Origin: CADEED01 sp043747835
Lineage (GTDB): Bacteria > Pseudomonadota > Gammaproteobacteria > Steroidobacterales > Steroidobacteraceae
Length of the DNA stretch: 64,000 nt
NCBI GenBank assembly: GCA_043747835.1
Contig: JAYTOK010000032.1
Coordinates: 62,001-126,000 of the forward strand
Direction of reading: 5' to 3'
Shown: one piece after another, positions 1-8,026 of the stretch
Layout: each line of letters starts with the position of its first letter
Position numbering within the stretch: position 1 is the first letter of the stretch
Made by a program: the position numbers and the translations under genes
Notes under the pieces: generated by a model
The model's database searches: none
Told to the model about the DNA's origin: nothing
What the model saw: only the letters and a program-made list of their open reading frames with translations

Positions 1-65
1 AATTGATAGGCGGCCTGCAGCAGGATCACCGCGATGCAGAGGGCGCGTGTGCAACGTTCGACCAT
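1..65 (-). CDS. N-terminal fragment of an exported or membrane protein (runs off the window)
   Basis: Only the first 21 codons are inside the window. They read MVERCTRALCIAVILLQAAY and onward, a short basic start followed by a hydrophobic stretch, which looks like a signal peptide or membrane anchor. The ATG lies one base downstream of the glpQ-like stop codon on the same strand, so the two are probably cotranscribed. The function cannot be judged from this fragment. Confidence 0.55.
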   Translation of the reverse strand, partial: MVERCTRALCIAVILLQAAYQ

Positions 66-66
66 G

Positions 67-1224
67 TTATTTCTCCCGGTACGACTGTGTAGCTAGCTGT
101 TCAGACCACCAGGCGTCGCGCGTACGCACGGCGATGTCCGGATGATCTGAAAAGAATCCTGTGATGCCGGCGTCGAGCAGAGCGCGGATCTCCGAGTCGA
201 GATTTCCGTGCGCCGACGGCGCGTCGGCGGATCTTAAAACAACCGGCAGGAATTCGTTCTCGGCCCGCAGGGTCCAGACGTGGATTCCGAGCCCCTGGGC
301 GCGGGCGCGCCGCGCGAGACCGGTGTCCCGGGCTCCGGAATCTCCGAACTGCACGACCATCCACTTGTGCGGGCCGATCGCATCCGCGTAACCGGCGATC
401 TCCTCGAGGCCCTCGTCGGACATCAGGTTCAAATACGTGCGGGCGTCGCCGGCCAGCGTGAAATCAAAGGGTTGCCCGGTGGGTGCCACGAGCTGCACGA
501 GCGGCAGATCCGTTCGGCGGCGCAGCGCCCTGAGGTTCCCGACTTCGAAGGACTGCAGACAGATGGGATCGGAGTGCTTCGTGTACCCGTGCCGCTCCAA
601 CGCCTCGAGCATCCGGTCATCGAAATGCAGGCCGAGCTTCGCGAAGTAGCTCGGATGCTTGGTTTCCGGATAGATGCCAATGCGTGGCGGTGGCGGCTTT
701 CCCGCGGCGCGCGCGCTGGCGGCGCGTTGCACGTCCGCCGCGGCGACGAGATCCAGCACTTCGTCGAACGTCGGAATCTCGAAGGCGCCGTCGTAGCGTG
801 TGTTCGCGCGACGCAGCTCGGGCAGCCGTTCGCGCGCGCGCAGCGTCTTCAGTTCCGCGAGCGTGAAATCCTCGGTGAACCAGCCGGTGACTTCCTCGCC
901 GTCGATGTTCTTCGTCGCCTTGCGCGCGACAAACTCCGGCCTTGATGCGACGTCGGTCGTGCCTCCGATCTCGTTCTCGTGCCGGGCGAGCAGCGCGCCG
1001 TCCCGGCTGATCACGAGATCGGGTTCGACGTAGTCCGCACCCTGCTGAATCGCGATGAAATAGCCCGGGAGCGTGTGTTCCGGCACATAGCCGCTCGCGC
1101 CTCGGTGCGCTATGACAAATGGGCGCGCGATATCGCGACTTTCGTTCGCGGACGACGTCGTCATCATGAGAACTGCACCACCGAATCCAGCCACGACATA
1201 AAGCCAGAATCGGATGGACCGCAT
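67..1224 (-). CDS. glpQ: Glycerophosphodiester phosphodiesterase, GlpQ type, exported
   Basis: The likely enzyme hydrolyses glycerophosphodiesters to glycerol-3-phosphate and an alcohol in the periplasm. The start chosen gives 385 residues beginning MRSIRFWLYVVAGFGG, a signal-peptide-like segment ending near SSANES; an upstream in-frame ATG would add 13 polar residues before the signal and is less likely. Family hallmarks are visible: the HRGASGYVPEHTLPGY catalytic His/Arg loop soon after the signal, EPDLVISRDGALLARHE with metal-binding Glu/Asp and the second catalytic His, and a C-terminal TIM-barrel end with GITGFFSDHPDIA. The length fits periplasmic GlpQ proteins (about 350-380 residues). 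It is divergent from the lipoprotein gene at 1255 with about 30 bases between starts. Confidence 0.9.
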   Translation of the reverse strand: MRSIRFWLYVVAGFGGAVLMMTTSSANESRDIARPFVIAHRGASGYVPEHTLPGYFIAIQQGADYVEPDLVISRDGALLARHENEIGGTTDVASRPEFVARKATKNIDGEEVTGWFTEDFTLAELKTLRARERLPELRRANTRYDGAFEIPTFDEVLDLVAAADVQRAASARAAGKPPPPRIGIYPETKHPSYFAKLGLHFDDRMLEALERHGYTKHSDPICLQSFEVGNLRALRRRTDLPLVQLVAPTGQPFDFTLAGDARTYLNLMSDEGLEEIAGYADAIGPHKWMVVQFGDSGARDTGLARRARAQGLGIHVWTLRAENEFLPVVLRSADAPSAHGNLDSEIRALLDAGITGFFSDHPDIAVRTRDAWWSEQLATQSYREK

Positions 1225-1254
1225 TGGGATTTTTCTTCCGGAAGGGTGGCGACC

Positions 1255-2016
1255 ATGAAACACATCATCCGCGGATCTGGCGAGCTTACGGCGCGCAGGT
1301 CGGCCTGTCTCGCTTCGAGCTTCTCGGCCGCCCTCTTGCTATCCGGCTGCGCGAGCGATCCGCGTCCGCTCGTCGTCGGCACGCCGATGACTTTGCCCAG
1401 CGTGAACGAACATTGCGCCGTGGCGCAGAAAGAAATTGCGACCTCGCGCGTTCCGGCGCGCAACGTGGTTATGACGGATTACCAGGCCTTCGCCCGCGCG
1501 AAGCCGTCCACGAAACCGCTCGAGACGATGCAGTACGTCGGCTACGCGGACGAGAAGCATACGAAGCCGCGCATGATCTCCTGCAAGCTGCACAGCGCGG
1601 ATCGCATTCGCGCGGAGTACGGCGCGACGGCGGCCGGCGAGTCGACCACTTGCGCGCGCCTCAATCGCCGCACGCTCGATGCCGTGATGCTCACGCTGAC
1701 GGATCGTCAGAGAAAGAAAATGCCGTTCAAGGGCACCGTGCCCGTGATGCTCGATGCCGATGAGGTCGCGCCGACGGAAGCGCAGTGGCACGAAGCGTTC
1801 ACGATGGTCCAGACGGACGCGGGCGGTACGCTGCGCATCCGCGCCAAGAGTCTGCGCGAAGCCGCGCCCGTGCGAGTGGGCGCCAAAGCGGCGAGCGCCG
1901 GCGGTGGCCAGTATTGCCATCTGATCGCGCCCGACTATCTGAAGCGCATCCTGACGGGCGAAGTGCCGCTGCCGAATTCCGAATTCCCCGAAGGCTCGCG
2001 CTCCGCGAGCCGCTGA
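1255..2016 (+). CDS. Putative lipoprotein of unknown function
   Basis: The protein is 253 residues. The N-terminus MKHIIRGSGELTARRSAC is followed by a hydrophobic run and the lipobox LLLSGC, so it is predicted to be exported and lipidated; Ser at +2 suggests the outer membrane under the Lol rule. The mature part has several Cys (EHCAVAQ, ISCKLH, TTCARL, QYCHLI), which could form disulfides. The motif ISCKLHSADRI and the C-terminal YCHLIAPDYLKRILTGE do not match a family I recognise. The start was chosen at the ATG directly ahead of the signal; the reading frame stays open upstream, across the divergent glpQ gene. It is followed closely by the HlyIII-like gene. Confidence 0.75.
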   Translation: MKHIIRGSGELTARRSACLASSFSAALLLSGCASDPRPLVVGTPMTLPSVNEHCAVAQKEIATSRVPARNVVMTDYQAFARAKPSTKPLETMQYVGYADEKHTKPRMISCKLHSADRIRAEYGATAAGESTTCARLNRRTLDAVMLTLTDRQRKKMPFKGTVPVMLDADEVAPTEAQWHEAFTMVQTDAGGTLRIRAKSLREAAPVRVGAKAASAGGGQYCHLIAPDYLKRILTGEVPLPNSEFPEGSRSASR

Positions 2017-2034
2017 AGCGCTAAGCTCGGGCCC

Positions 2035-2679
2035 GTGAACTCGGCCCCCGCTCCCTATTCCCGTCCCGAGGAACTCGCCCACGCGCTGACGGCCGGCCTC
2101 GGCATCGTCGCGTGCGCGGTCGCGATTCCGTGGCTGGCATGGGCATCGTTCGGAGATCCGTGGCGGCTCGGCACCGGCCTCGTCTTCGGGCTCACCGCGC
2201 TCGCGATGTTCGTGACGTCGGTCATCTACCACTGGGCAAGCCGCCCCGAGCTCAAGGTCGTGCTGCGCAAGCTCGACCATTCCGCCATCTATCTACTGAT
2301 CGCCGGCACGTATACGCCGTTCACGCTGGTCGCGATGGAGCGCGCCTGGGGCTGGACGTTGTTCGGGGTCGCCTGGACGCTGGCCGTGCTCGGCATCATC
2401 GCGAAGAACACCGTGGGCTTCCGGTATCCAAAGCTGTCCGTCGCGATGTACGTGGGGATGGGCTGGATGTCTGTGTTCGCCATCAAGCCGCTCGCGGACT
2501 CGCTCACCGGTGCGCAACTCGCGTGGATGCTCGCGGGCGGCGTGTTCTACACCGGCGGCGTGCCGTTCTACGTCTGGAAATCGAAGCGGTACACGCACGC
2601 CGTCTGGCACCTGTTCGTGCTCGCGGGCGCCGCGTGCCACTTCGTCGCGGTGCTGAGCGTCGTCACGACGCCCGGCTGA
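2035..2679 (+). CDS. trhA: Hemolysin III family (PAQR/TrhA-like) membrane protein
   Basis: This 214-residue protein with a GTG start has about seven hydrophobic segments. It carries the PAQR metal-site signatures: SVIYHWASR, then LDHSAIYLLIAGTYTPF, and near the C-terminus VWHLFVLAGAACHF with paired His residues. The length matches bacterial HlyIII/YqfA/TrhA proteins. Bacterial members are linked to membrane energetics homeostasis and are probably zinc-dependent hydrolases; the hemolysin label is historical. It ends three bases before the convergent acs stop codon, so the two transcription units meet tail to tail with no room for a separate terminator. Confidence 0.92.
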   Translation: MNSAPAPYSRPEELAHALTAGLGIVACAVAIPWLAWASFGDPWRLGTGLVFGLTALAMFVTSVIYHWASRPELKVVLRKLDHSAIYLLIAGTYTPFTLVAMERAWGWTLFGVAWTLAVLGIIAKNTVGFRYPKLSVAMYVGMGWMSVFAIKPLADSLTGAQLAWMLAGGVFYTGGVPFYVWKSKRYTHAVWHLFVLAGAACHFVAVLSVVTTPG

Positions 2680-2682
2680 CGG

Positions 2683-4995
2683 TCACTTCTTCCGCGTCGG
2701 TTTGCGCGCGGCTTTCTTCCGCGCGATGGAGCCCACGACCCTCGCCGGCCTCTTCAGGACTCCGCCGACTCGCTTCACGAGTTTGCCGAGGAAACCGCGG
2801 CGGGTTTTTCCGCCTTTTTTCGCCGGCGGCTTCTTCGACGCGGTCTTCACCGATTTTTTCGCTACGGACTTCTTCTTTGCCGCGGCCTTCTTCGCCACGG
2901 ATTTTTTCTTCGCTGGCGCCTTCTTTGGCGCGGGCGCGGGTGTCTTCACGGCAGGCTTCGGGTGCGCCGCGGGCTTGGATTTCGCGGCGACCTTCGCAAC
3001 CACTTTGGCGGCCTTGGCCGTTGGCGCGGCGCGCTCATCGCCGCGCAGTTGATCGATGATCGCGGGATTTTCCAGCGTCGACAGATCCTGCGTGATGTCC
3101 TCGTTGCGCGCGATCGCGCGCAGCAGCCGCCGCAGAATCTTGCCCGAGCGAGTCTTCGGCAGGTTGTCGGCGAAACGGATGTCGTCCGGCCGCGCAATGG
3201 CGCCCAACTGTTCGGTGACGTGATCGCGCAGGACCTTCGTGAAGGCTTCGGCCTTCTCGCCGGTCGGGCGGTCGCCCTTGAGCACGACGTACGCGAACAC
3301 GGACTCACCCTTGATCTCGTGCGCCTTGCCGACGACCGCCGCTTCCGCGACCTTCGGGTGCGCGACGAGCGCCGATTCGATTTCCATCGTGCCCAGGCGA
3401 TGCCCCGCGACGTTCAGCACATCGTCGATGCGGCCCATGATCCAGAAATAGCCGTCCTTGTCGCGATGCGCGGAATCGCCGGCGACGTAGAAGCGATTCT
3501 GGAACGTCGACCAGTAGGTAGACAGATAGCGGTCGTTGTCGCCCCAGATCGTCCGCAGCATCGAGGGCCACGGTTTGCGGATCACGAGGAAGCCGCCCGC
3601 GTCGTGGCCTTCGACTTCATTGCCCTGCGCATCGACGATGGTCGCGTCGATGCCGGGCAAAGGCTGCGTGCAGGAACCTGGTTTCGTCGCGGTGTTGCCG
3701 GGCAGCGGCGAGATCATGATCGCGCCGGTTTCGGTCTGCCACCACGTGTCGACGATCGGGCAGCGCATGCGGCCGACGTTCTCGTGGTACCACATCCACG
3801 CCTCGGGGTTGATCGGTTCGCCGACGGAGCCTAACAACCGCAGCTTCGTGAGGTCGTATCGCGCGGGGATGTCGTCGCCGAGTTTCATGAGCGCGCGGAT
3901 CGCGGTTGGCGCGGTGTAGAAAATCGTCACGCCCTGCGATTCGATGATCTGCCAGAAGCGGCCGGAATGCGGGTGCGTCGGCGCGCCTTCGTAGATGACG
4001 ACGGTCGCGCCCGCGGCGAGCGGCCCGTACGCGACGTAGCTGTGGCCGGTGACCCAGCCGATGTCGGCGGTGCACCAGAAGACATCTTCTTCCTGGATAT
4101 CGAAGACCCACTTCGTCGTGAGCTTCGCGCCGAGCAGGAACCCCGCGCTCGAATGCTGGATGCCTTTCGGTTTGCCGGTGGAGCCGGAGGTGTAGAGCAG
4201 GAACAGCGGGTGTTCCGCGTTCACCCACACCGGGTCGCAGACCGGCGCCTGCCCTTCGATGGCGTCGTGCCACCAGAGGTCGCGCGCCTCCTTCATCTTC
4301 ACGTCGTGACCCGTGCGCTTGAGCACGATGACCCGACGAATGCTCCGGCAGCCCTTGGACAGCGCCTTGTCGGCCGCTTCCTTGAGCTCGATGATCTTGC
4401 CCGCGCGCCAGCCGCCATCGGCCGTGATGAGCACGGTGGCCTTCGCATCTTCGATGCGGTCCTTGAGCGAGAGTGCCGAGAAACCACCGAACACCACGGA
4501 GTGGATCGCGCCGATGCGCGCGCAGGCGTGCATCGCGACGATCGCTTCGGGCGTGAGCGGCATGTAGATCACGACGCGATCGCCGGGCTTCACGCCGTCG
4601 GCGAGCAGCGCATTCGCGAAGCGGCACACGTCCGCGTGCAGCTCGCGATACGAAACCTGGCGTACATCGCCCGGCTCGCCCACGAAGGTGATCGCGGTCT
4701 TGTGTCCGCGCTCCTCGAGATGCACATCGAGGCAGTTCCACGAAACATTGAGCTCGCCGTCGACGAACCAGCGGTAGTTCGGTGCCTTCGACTCGTCGAG
4801 TGTGACCGAGAACGGCTTGTGCCAGCGCAACTCGGTCTGCGCCTGGCGCGCCCAGAATCCCTTGTAGTTCGCGGCGGCCTCGGCGCGCAGCGCCTCGACC
4901 TCGGCGGGTTTCAGGCGGGCCTGGGCGGTGAAGTCTTCGGAGGGGGTGAAGCGCCGTTCTTCGACGAGAACGGACTTGATGTTTTGGCTGCTCAC
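2683..4995 (-). CDS. acs: Acetyl-CoA synthetase with a long Lys/Ala-rich C-terminal tail
   Basis: The enzyme activates acetate to acetyl-CoA via acetyl-AMP in the cytoplasm. A GTG start gives 770 residues, against about 650 for the family. Adenylate-forming motifs are present: LYTSGSTGKPKGIQH (P-loop), VDTWWQTETGA, GRIDDVLNVAGHRLGTME, and PKTRSGKILRR containing the catalytic Lys that is the usual acetylation site. The normal body ends after STLENPAIIDQLRGDER; about 115 residues follow, rich in Lys, Ala and Pro with repeated KKKSVAKK units and ending in a basic RKPTRKK segment, like histone H1 or AlgP tails. The frame is open upstream far beyond 4995, but the sequence there resembles no Acs and overlaps the + strand gene at 5101. 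The start is supported by fit to the family N-terminus. Confidence 0.93.
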   Translation of the reverse strand: MSSQNIKSVLVEERRFTPSEDFTAQARLKPAEVEALRAEAAANYKGFWARQAQTELRWHKPFSVTLDESKAPNYRWFVDGELNVSWNCLDVHLEERGHKTAITFVGEPGDVRQVSYRELHADVCRFANALLADGVKPGDRVVIYMPLTPEAIVAMHACARIGAIHSVVFGGFSALSLKDRIEDAKATVLITADGGWRAGKIIELKEAADKALSKGCRSIRRVIVLKRTGHDVKMKEARDLWWHDAIEGQAPVCDPVWVNAEHPLFLLYTSGSTGKPKGIQHSSAGFLLGAKLTTKWVFDIQEEDVFWCTADIGWVTGHSYVAYGPLAAGATVVIYEGAPTHPHSGRFWQIIESQGVTIFYTAPTAIRALMKLGDDIPARYDLTKLRLLGSVGEPINPEAWMWYHENVGRMRCPIVDTWWQTETGAIMISPLPGNTATKPGSCTQPLPGIDATIVDAQGNEVEGHDAGGFLVIRKPWPSMLRTIWGDNDRYLSTYWSTFQNRFYVAGDSAHRDKDGYFWIMGRIDDVLNVAGHRLGTMEIESALVAHPKVAEAAVVGKAHEIKGESVFAYVVLKGDRPTGEKAEAFTKVLRDHVTEQLGAIARPDDIRFADNLPKTRSGKILRRLLRAIARNEDITQDLSTLENPAIIDQLRGDERAAPTAKAAKVVAKVAAKSKPAAHPKPAVKTPAPAPKKAPAKKKSVAKKAAAKKKSVAKKSVKTASKKPPAKKGGKTRRGFLGKLVKRVGGVLKRPARVVGSIARKKAARKPTRKK

Positions 4996-5100
4996 GGCCG
5001 CGAAGGATACCGGAACCCCAAGAATTGTCGGACCCTGTAAACCGAAACCCGGTTTCGCGAGTCTCAATGAACAGAAGCTGACAGAAACGGGAGAAGTCTC

Positions 5101-5943
5101 ATGCGATCCAGAATCTGGTTGACCCTGCTGGCGGCCGGCCCCGCCACCGCGTTCGCCTGGGGTGACGGTTGCGAATTCCGCGCCGATCGCGCGGGCGGCG
5201 TCGACGCTGCCGGGATCGAAAAGGTCGTGATCCGCGCCGGCGCGGGCGACATGAAGGTGGTGGGCCGGTCCAACGCCGTGCGCGTCGAGGCTCGCGGCAC
5301 GGCTTGTGCCTCGACCCAGGAACTCCTCGACTCGACGAACATCTCGGTTCGCCGCGAAGGCAATGTCGTCTACGTCGAGACGGATCTGCCGCAGAAGGAC
5401 GGCAGCTGGAAGATCGGCATCAATCAGTCCGCGTACATCGACATCGGCATCGCGCTGCCGTCGAGCGTTCCGGTCGAGGCCGTCGACTCGAGCGGCGACA
5501 CGGTGATCGAGGATCTGGCGGCGCTCACGATCCAGGACAGCTCGGGCGATCTCGAGATCACGCGCGTCGCGGGCCTCGTCGATGTCGGCGACAGCTCCGG
5601 CGACATCTCGATCGAGCGCGCGGGCAGCGTGCGCCTGCGCGACAGCTCCGGCGACATCGAGGTCATGGACACCGAGCGTGATGTCGAGGTGTCGATCGAC
5701 AGCTCGGGGGACATGCGCATCGCGCGTGTCGGCGGCAACGTGCGCATCGAACAGGACAGCTCCGGCAGCATGCGCATCGAAGACGTCAAAGGCGGCGTCA
5801 AGGTGGAATCCGACAGCTCGGGCGACATCTACGCCGGCCGGGTCGGTGGCGATTTCACGGTGAGCTCGGACAGCTCGGGCTCGATCGAACACGAGGAGAT
5901 CGGCGGCAGCGTGAGCATTCCGTCGAACAAGGTCGGGGACTGA
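5101..5943 (+). CDS. Secreted DSSGD-repeat protein, DUF4097-like beta-solenoid
   Basis: The protein is 280 residues with the signal peptide MRSRIWLTLLAAGPATAFA. After an ordinary N-terminal part (about residues 20-120) the chain becomes a ladder of units each carrying DSSGD or DSSGS: eight copies spaced about 18-22 residues apart between roughly residue 130 and the C-terminus. Such periodic polar turns between short beta strands are typical of the DUF4097 (adhesin-like) right-handed beta-solenoid. The role is unknown; members are often found in envelope-stress or adhesion contexts. The stop codon TGA is the first triplet of a long inverted repeat that begins at 5941. Confidence 0.85.
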   Translation: MRSRIWLTLLAAGPATAFAWGDGCEFRADRAGGVDAAGIEKVVIRAGAGDMKVVGRSNAVRVEARGTACASTQELLDSTNISVRREGNVVYVETDLPQKDGSWKIGINQSAYIDIGIALPSSVPVEAVDSSGDTVIEDLAALTIQDSSGDLEITRVAGLVDVGDSSGDISIERAGSVRLRDSSGDIEVMDTERDVEVSIDSSGDMRIARVGGNVRIEQDSSGSMRIEDVKGGVKVESDSSGDIYAGRVGGDFTVSSDSSGSIEHEEIGGSVSIPSNKVGD

Positions 5944-6065
5944 TCTATTTAGGAAATGGGGACATTCCCCGTTTCCCCCGTAGCGGAAAAAAGGGGACGG
6001 ACCTGCAGAAGGTCCGTCCCCTTTTTCTAGGAAACGGGGAATGTCCCCATTTCCTAAATAGATCA
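5941..6065. repeat. 125-bp near-perfect inverted repeat, member of the CTAGGAAAYGRGGA family
   Basis: The outer 36-base arms (5941-5976 and 6030-6065) are exact reverse complements. Inside is a second exact 17-bp stem (5988-6004 with 6010-6026) around a five-base loop. The whole could fold into one long hairpin and would act as a bidirectional terminator between the + strand solenoid gene and the - strand exonuclease gene. The core around CTAGGAAACGGGGA recurs at 37179-37192 and 54130-54143, so it is a dispersed element and not a simple terminator. Confidence 0.9.
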
Positions 6066-6077
6066 GTCCCCTTTTCC

Positions 6078-6977
6078 CTACGCCGCCTGATGCAGCGGCA
6101 GCAACGCCAGCCGCTCCGCCTGCCTTCGCAGCATCGGCCCAAAGTTGTGCCGGTCGAAGAACGCCGTGAGTCCGGGCATGTCGGGCGCCCGACGCGTGAG
6201 GTCGGCACGGCCGACTTCGAACGGCATGTCGCAGGCGATTTCCGTGAGTCGGCGCGCGAGGAACGCGGCCTCGCGGTGCTCCGAGAGTTTCGCCGCGAGC
6301 TTGCTCGCGCCGCGCACCGGGATCTGCGACACCTTGTCGAGGTTGTCGTAGATCTCCTCGAGCGAGACGAACTCCTTCATCAATGCGGCCGCCGTTTTCG
6401 CGCCCACACCCGGCACACCCTTGATGTTGTCGACACTGTCGCCCATCAACGCGAGGAAATCCGCGAAACGCTCGGGCGCCACGCCGAAGCGGTCTTCGAT
6501 CTGGTGGTAGCGGTAGTGCGCGTTGTCGGAGTAGTCCCAGTAGACATCGCTCTCGCGAATCAACTGCGCGAAGTCTTTGTCGCGCGTCACGAGCGTCGCG
6601 GGAAGGCCGTCGCGCCGGCAACGCGTCATGAGCGACCCCACGATGTCGTCCGCCTCGTATTCCGCATGGCCGAACTCGGGGATGCCCGCGTGCCGGCAGA
6701 ACTCGCGGCAGCGCAGGAACTGCACCTTGAGGTCCTCGGGCGGCGGGTCGCGATTGGCCTTGTACGCCGGGTAGATCTGGTTGCGGAACGAGGTCGAGAG
6801 GCTTTCGTCGAACGCCACCGCCATGTATTTCGGCTGCACGCGTTCGATGAGGTCGCCGAGGAAGCGCGCGAATCCGAACGTCGCGTGGGCGGGCACGCCA
6901 TCCTGATCCGTCATCTCAGGCGGCATGGAGTAGTAGGCGCGGAAAACGTAGACGGATGCGTCGATGAGGTAAATCAC
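6078..6977 (-). CDS. 5'-3' exonuclease / flap endonuclease (Xni or PolA N-terminal type)
   Basis: The protein is 299 residues and stands alone, without a polymerase domain. The FEN/PIN-like fold is indicated by MIYLIDASVYVFRAYYSM at the N-terminus, AFDESLSTSFRN then YPAYKANR, the acidic metal clusters YEADDIVGSL and VTRDKDFAQL, and the helix-three-turn-helix DNA-binding motif GDSVDNIKGVPGVGAKTAAA. The role is removal of RNA primers or flaps, or a repair function. It is somewhat longer than E. coli ExoIX (about 250 residues). It lies between two repeat elements (5941-6065 and 6993-7065). Confidence 0.9.
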   Translation of the reverse strand: MIYLIDASVYVFRAYYSMPPEMTDQDGVPAHATFGFARFLGDLIERVQPKYMAVAFDESLSTSFRNQIYPAYKANRDPPPEDLKVQFLRCREFCRHAGIPEFGHAEYEADDIVGSLMTRCRRDGLPATLVTRDKDFAQLIRESDVYWDYSDNAHYRYHQIEDRFGVAPERFADFLALMGDSVDNIKGVPGVGAKTAAALMKEFVSLEEIYDNLDKVSQIPVRGASKLAAKLSEHREAAFLARRLTEIACDMPFEVGRADLTRRAPDMPGLTAFFDRHNFGPMLRRQAERLALLPLHQAA

Positions 6978-6992
6978 CGCGCGAGTGTAAGG

Positions 6993-7065
6993 GGGGTCAG
7001 GCCCGATTTCTTCCTTGAACTAACTCGTCCATGAATTACTTCTTCCTTGAGATGGGCCTGACCCC
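6993..7065. repeat. Inverted repeat with GGGGTCAGGCCC arms
   Basis: GGGGTCAGGCCC at 6993-7004 is matched exactly by its reverse complement at 7054-7065. Just inside each arm is a short direct repeat, TTCTTCCTTGA. The same 12-mer sits at the tip of a hairpin at 36983-36994 and, inverted and one base shorter, near 37207-37217. This marks a second dispersed repeat family. It fills most of the gap between the exonuclease start and the end of the next gene. Confidence 0.8.
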
Positions 7066-7084
7066 GCTCGATCGTTGCTCGTGA

Positions 7085-7798
7085 TCAGGCCACCTGCCCG
7101 ATCCCGTTGGTGATTCCGTTTTCGGTGCTGACCGGCAGGCGACGCTCCGCGCGCTGTAGCGCCGCGTCGAGCATCGTCGCGAAGAGTTCCGTGGTGTCGT
7201 GCAGGCTCTGTGTCGCGAGGCCGAGGTCGCGCGGCCGGCGCACGAGCTGGCGGCAACAATTCACGACCTGGGCGTCGCGCCCCGCATCGACGACGGCGCC
7301 TTCCGCCAGAGCATGCAACGCCTTGTCGGGAACATTTCCACGACGACAGGCGCCGCTCCACAGCGGATACAGCAGGCGCGGCATGCGCTCGAAGAACCAG
7401 AGGTAACCCACCAGGCCCACTGCCGCGCGTTCAACGAGCTGGTAGTGCGCATACGCGGCGAGCGCGATGGTTTGGGGCAGCGGCGTGAGCGACACGCTGT
7501 CGAGAGAATTGAGACCGAGCGCGCGCAGGTCGTCGAGGAATGAGCGGCCCTGTTCGAAGGACAACGCGGGGACGGAAAGGAGGTCCTGCCACGCGCCCCA
7601 GTCGTCTTGCGAAACCACATCCGCGGCGACTTCGCGCAGACGAGAGTGCACGTTGATGACGTGATTGAGCTCGAGCAGGAGCTGACGATGAGTCGCGGCG
7701 TTGACCTGCGCATCGCGAAAGCGCTCGATGATCCTGGCGATCGACGAGGTTCGCGTGAGCATGTCGAACTCGAGCGAGAAAACGTCGGCGCTGTTCAT
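7085..7798 (-). CDS. Uncharacterised alpha-helical protein
   Basis: The protein is 237 residues with no signal peptide. The sequence reads as mostly helical, with many short amphipathic helices, a His in LLLELNHVINVHSRLREVA and another in YAHYQLVERAAVGLVGYLWFF. The layout faintly recalls the heme-oxygenase-like/TenA helical fold, but I do not see a definite metal set, so this is only a suggestion. It is divergent from the CHAT locus; the conserved upstream element at 7831-7965 lies between the two starts and might serve both directions. Confidence 0.7.
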   Translation of the reverse strand: MNSADVFSLEFDMLTRTSSIARIIERFRDAQVNAATHRQLLLELNHVINVHSRLREVAADVVSQDDWGAWQDLLSVPALSFEQGRSFLDDLRALGLNSLDSVSLTPLPQTIALAAYAHYQLVERAAVGLVGYLWFFERMPRLLYPLWSGACRRGNVPDKALHALAEGAVVDAGRDAQVVNCCRQLVRRPRDLGLATQSLHDTTELFATMLDAALQRAERRLPVSTENGITNGIGQVA

Positions 7799-7830
7799 GG
7801 GTTCCGGGTGTGCGTGCTGCGGCTTCTTTA

Positions 7831-7965
7831 AGTAGTGTCACGACTTCAGGGTTTCTCTCACTTCGTCCTGTCATAAGACAAAGTATTTTCAATCAAGGAC
7901 TTACTACAAACCCTGCCTCGATTTTCTGGTCTGAATTACGATGGAAATTAGGTGCCTGTAAACAT
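7831..7965 (+). promoter_or_regulatory. Conserved upstream element, copy 1
   Basis: Three blocks here recur upstream of the third CHAT gene: GTGTCACGACTTC (from 7835) with TTTCTCTCACTT shortly after, CTACAAACCCTGCCT at 7904-7918, and GCCTGTAAACAT at 7954-7965. The spacing from the second to the third block is exactly 50 bases in both copies, and the third block lies 73-74 bases before the ATG in both. The sequence between the blocks differs, so the blocks look constrained. It is probably a promoter plus regulator site; which part is -35 or -10 is not clear. Confidence 0.7.
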
Positions 7966-8026
7966 TGGATCGACCGCTTTAGGGGGCGCGCACCGCGCGC
8001 GAGCGGTTCCGGAACGGATTCTCGAT

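Noticed and set aside
4996..6621. Long upstream extension of the acs frame (over 500 codons)
   Set aside because: It has no family character, overlaps the opposite-strand solenoid gene and part of the exonuclease gene, and is explained by high GC suppressing stop codons.
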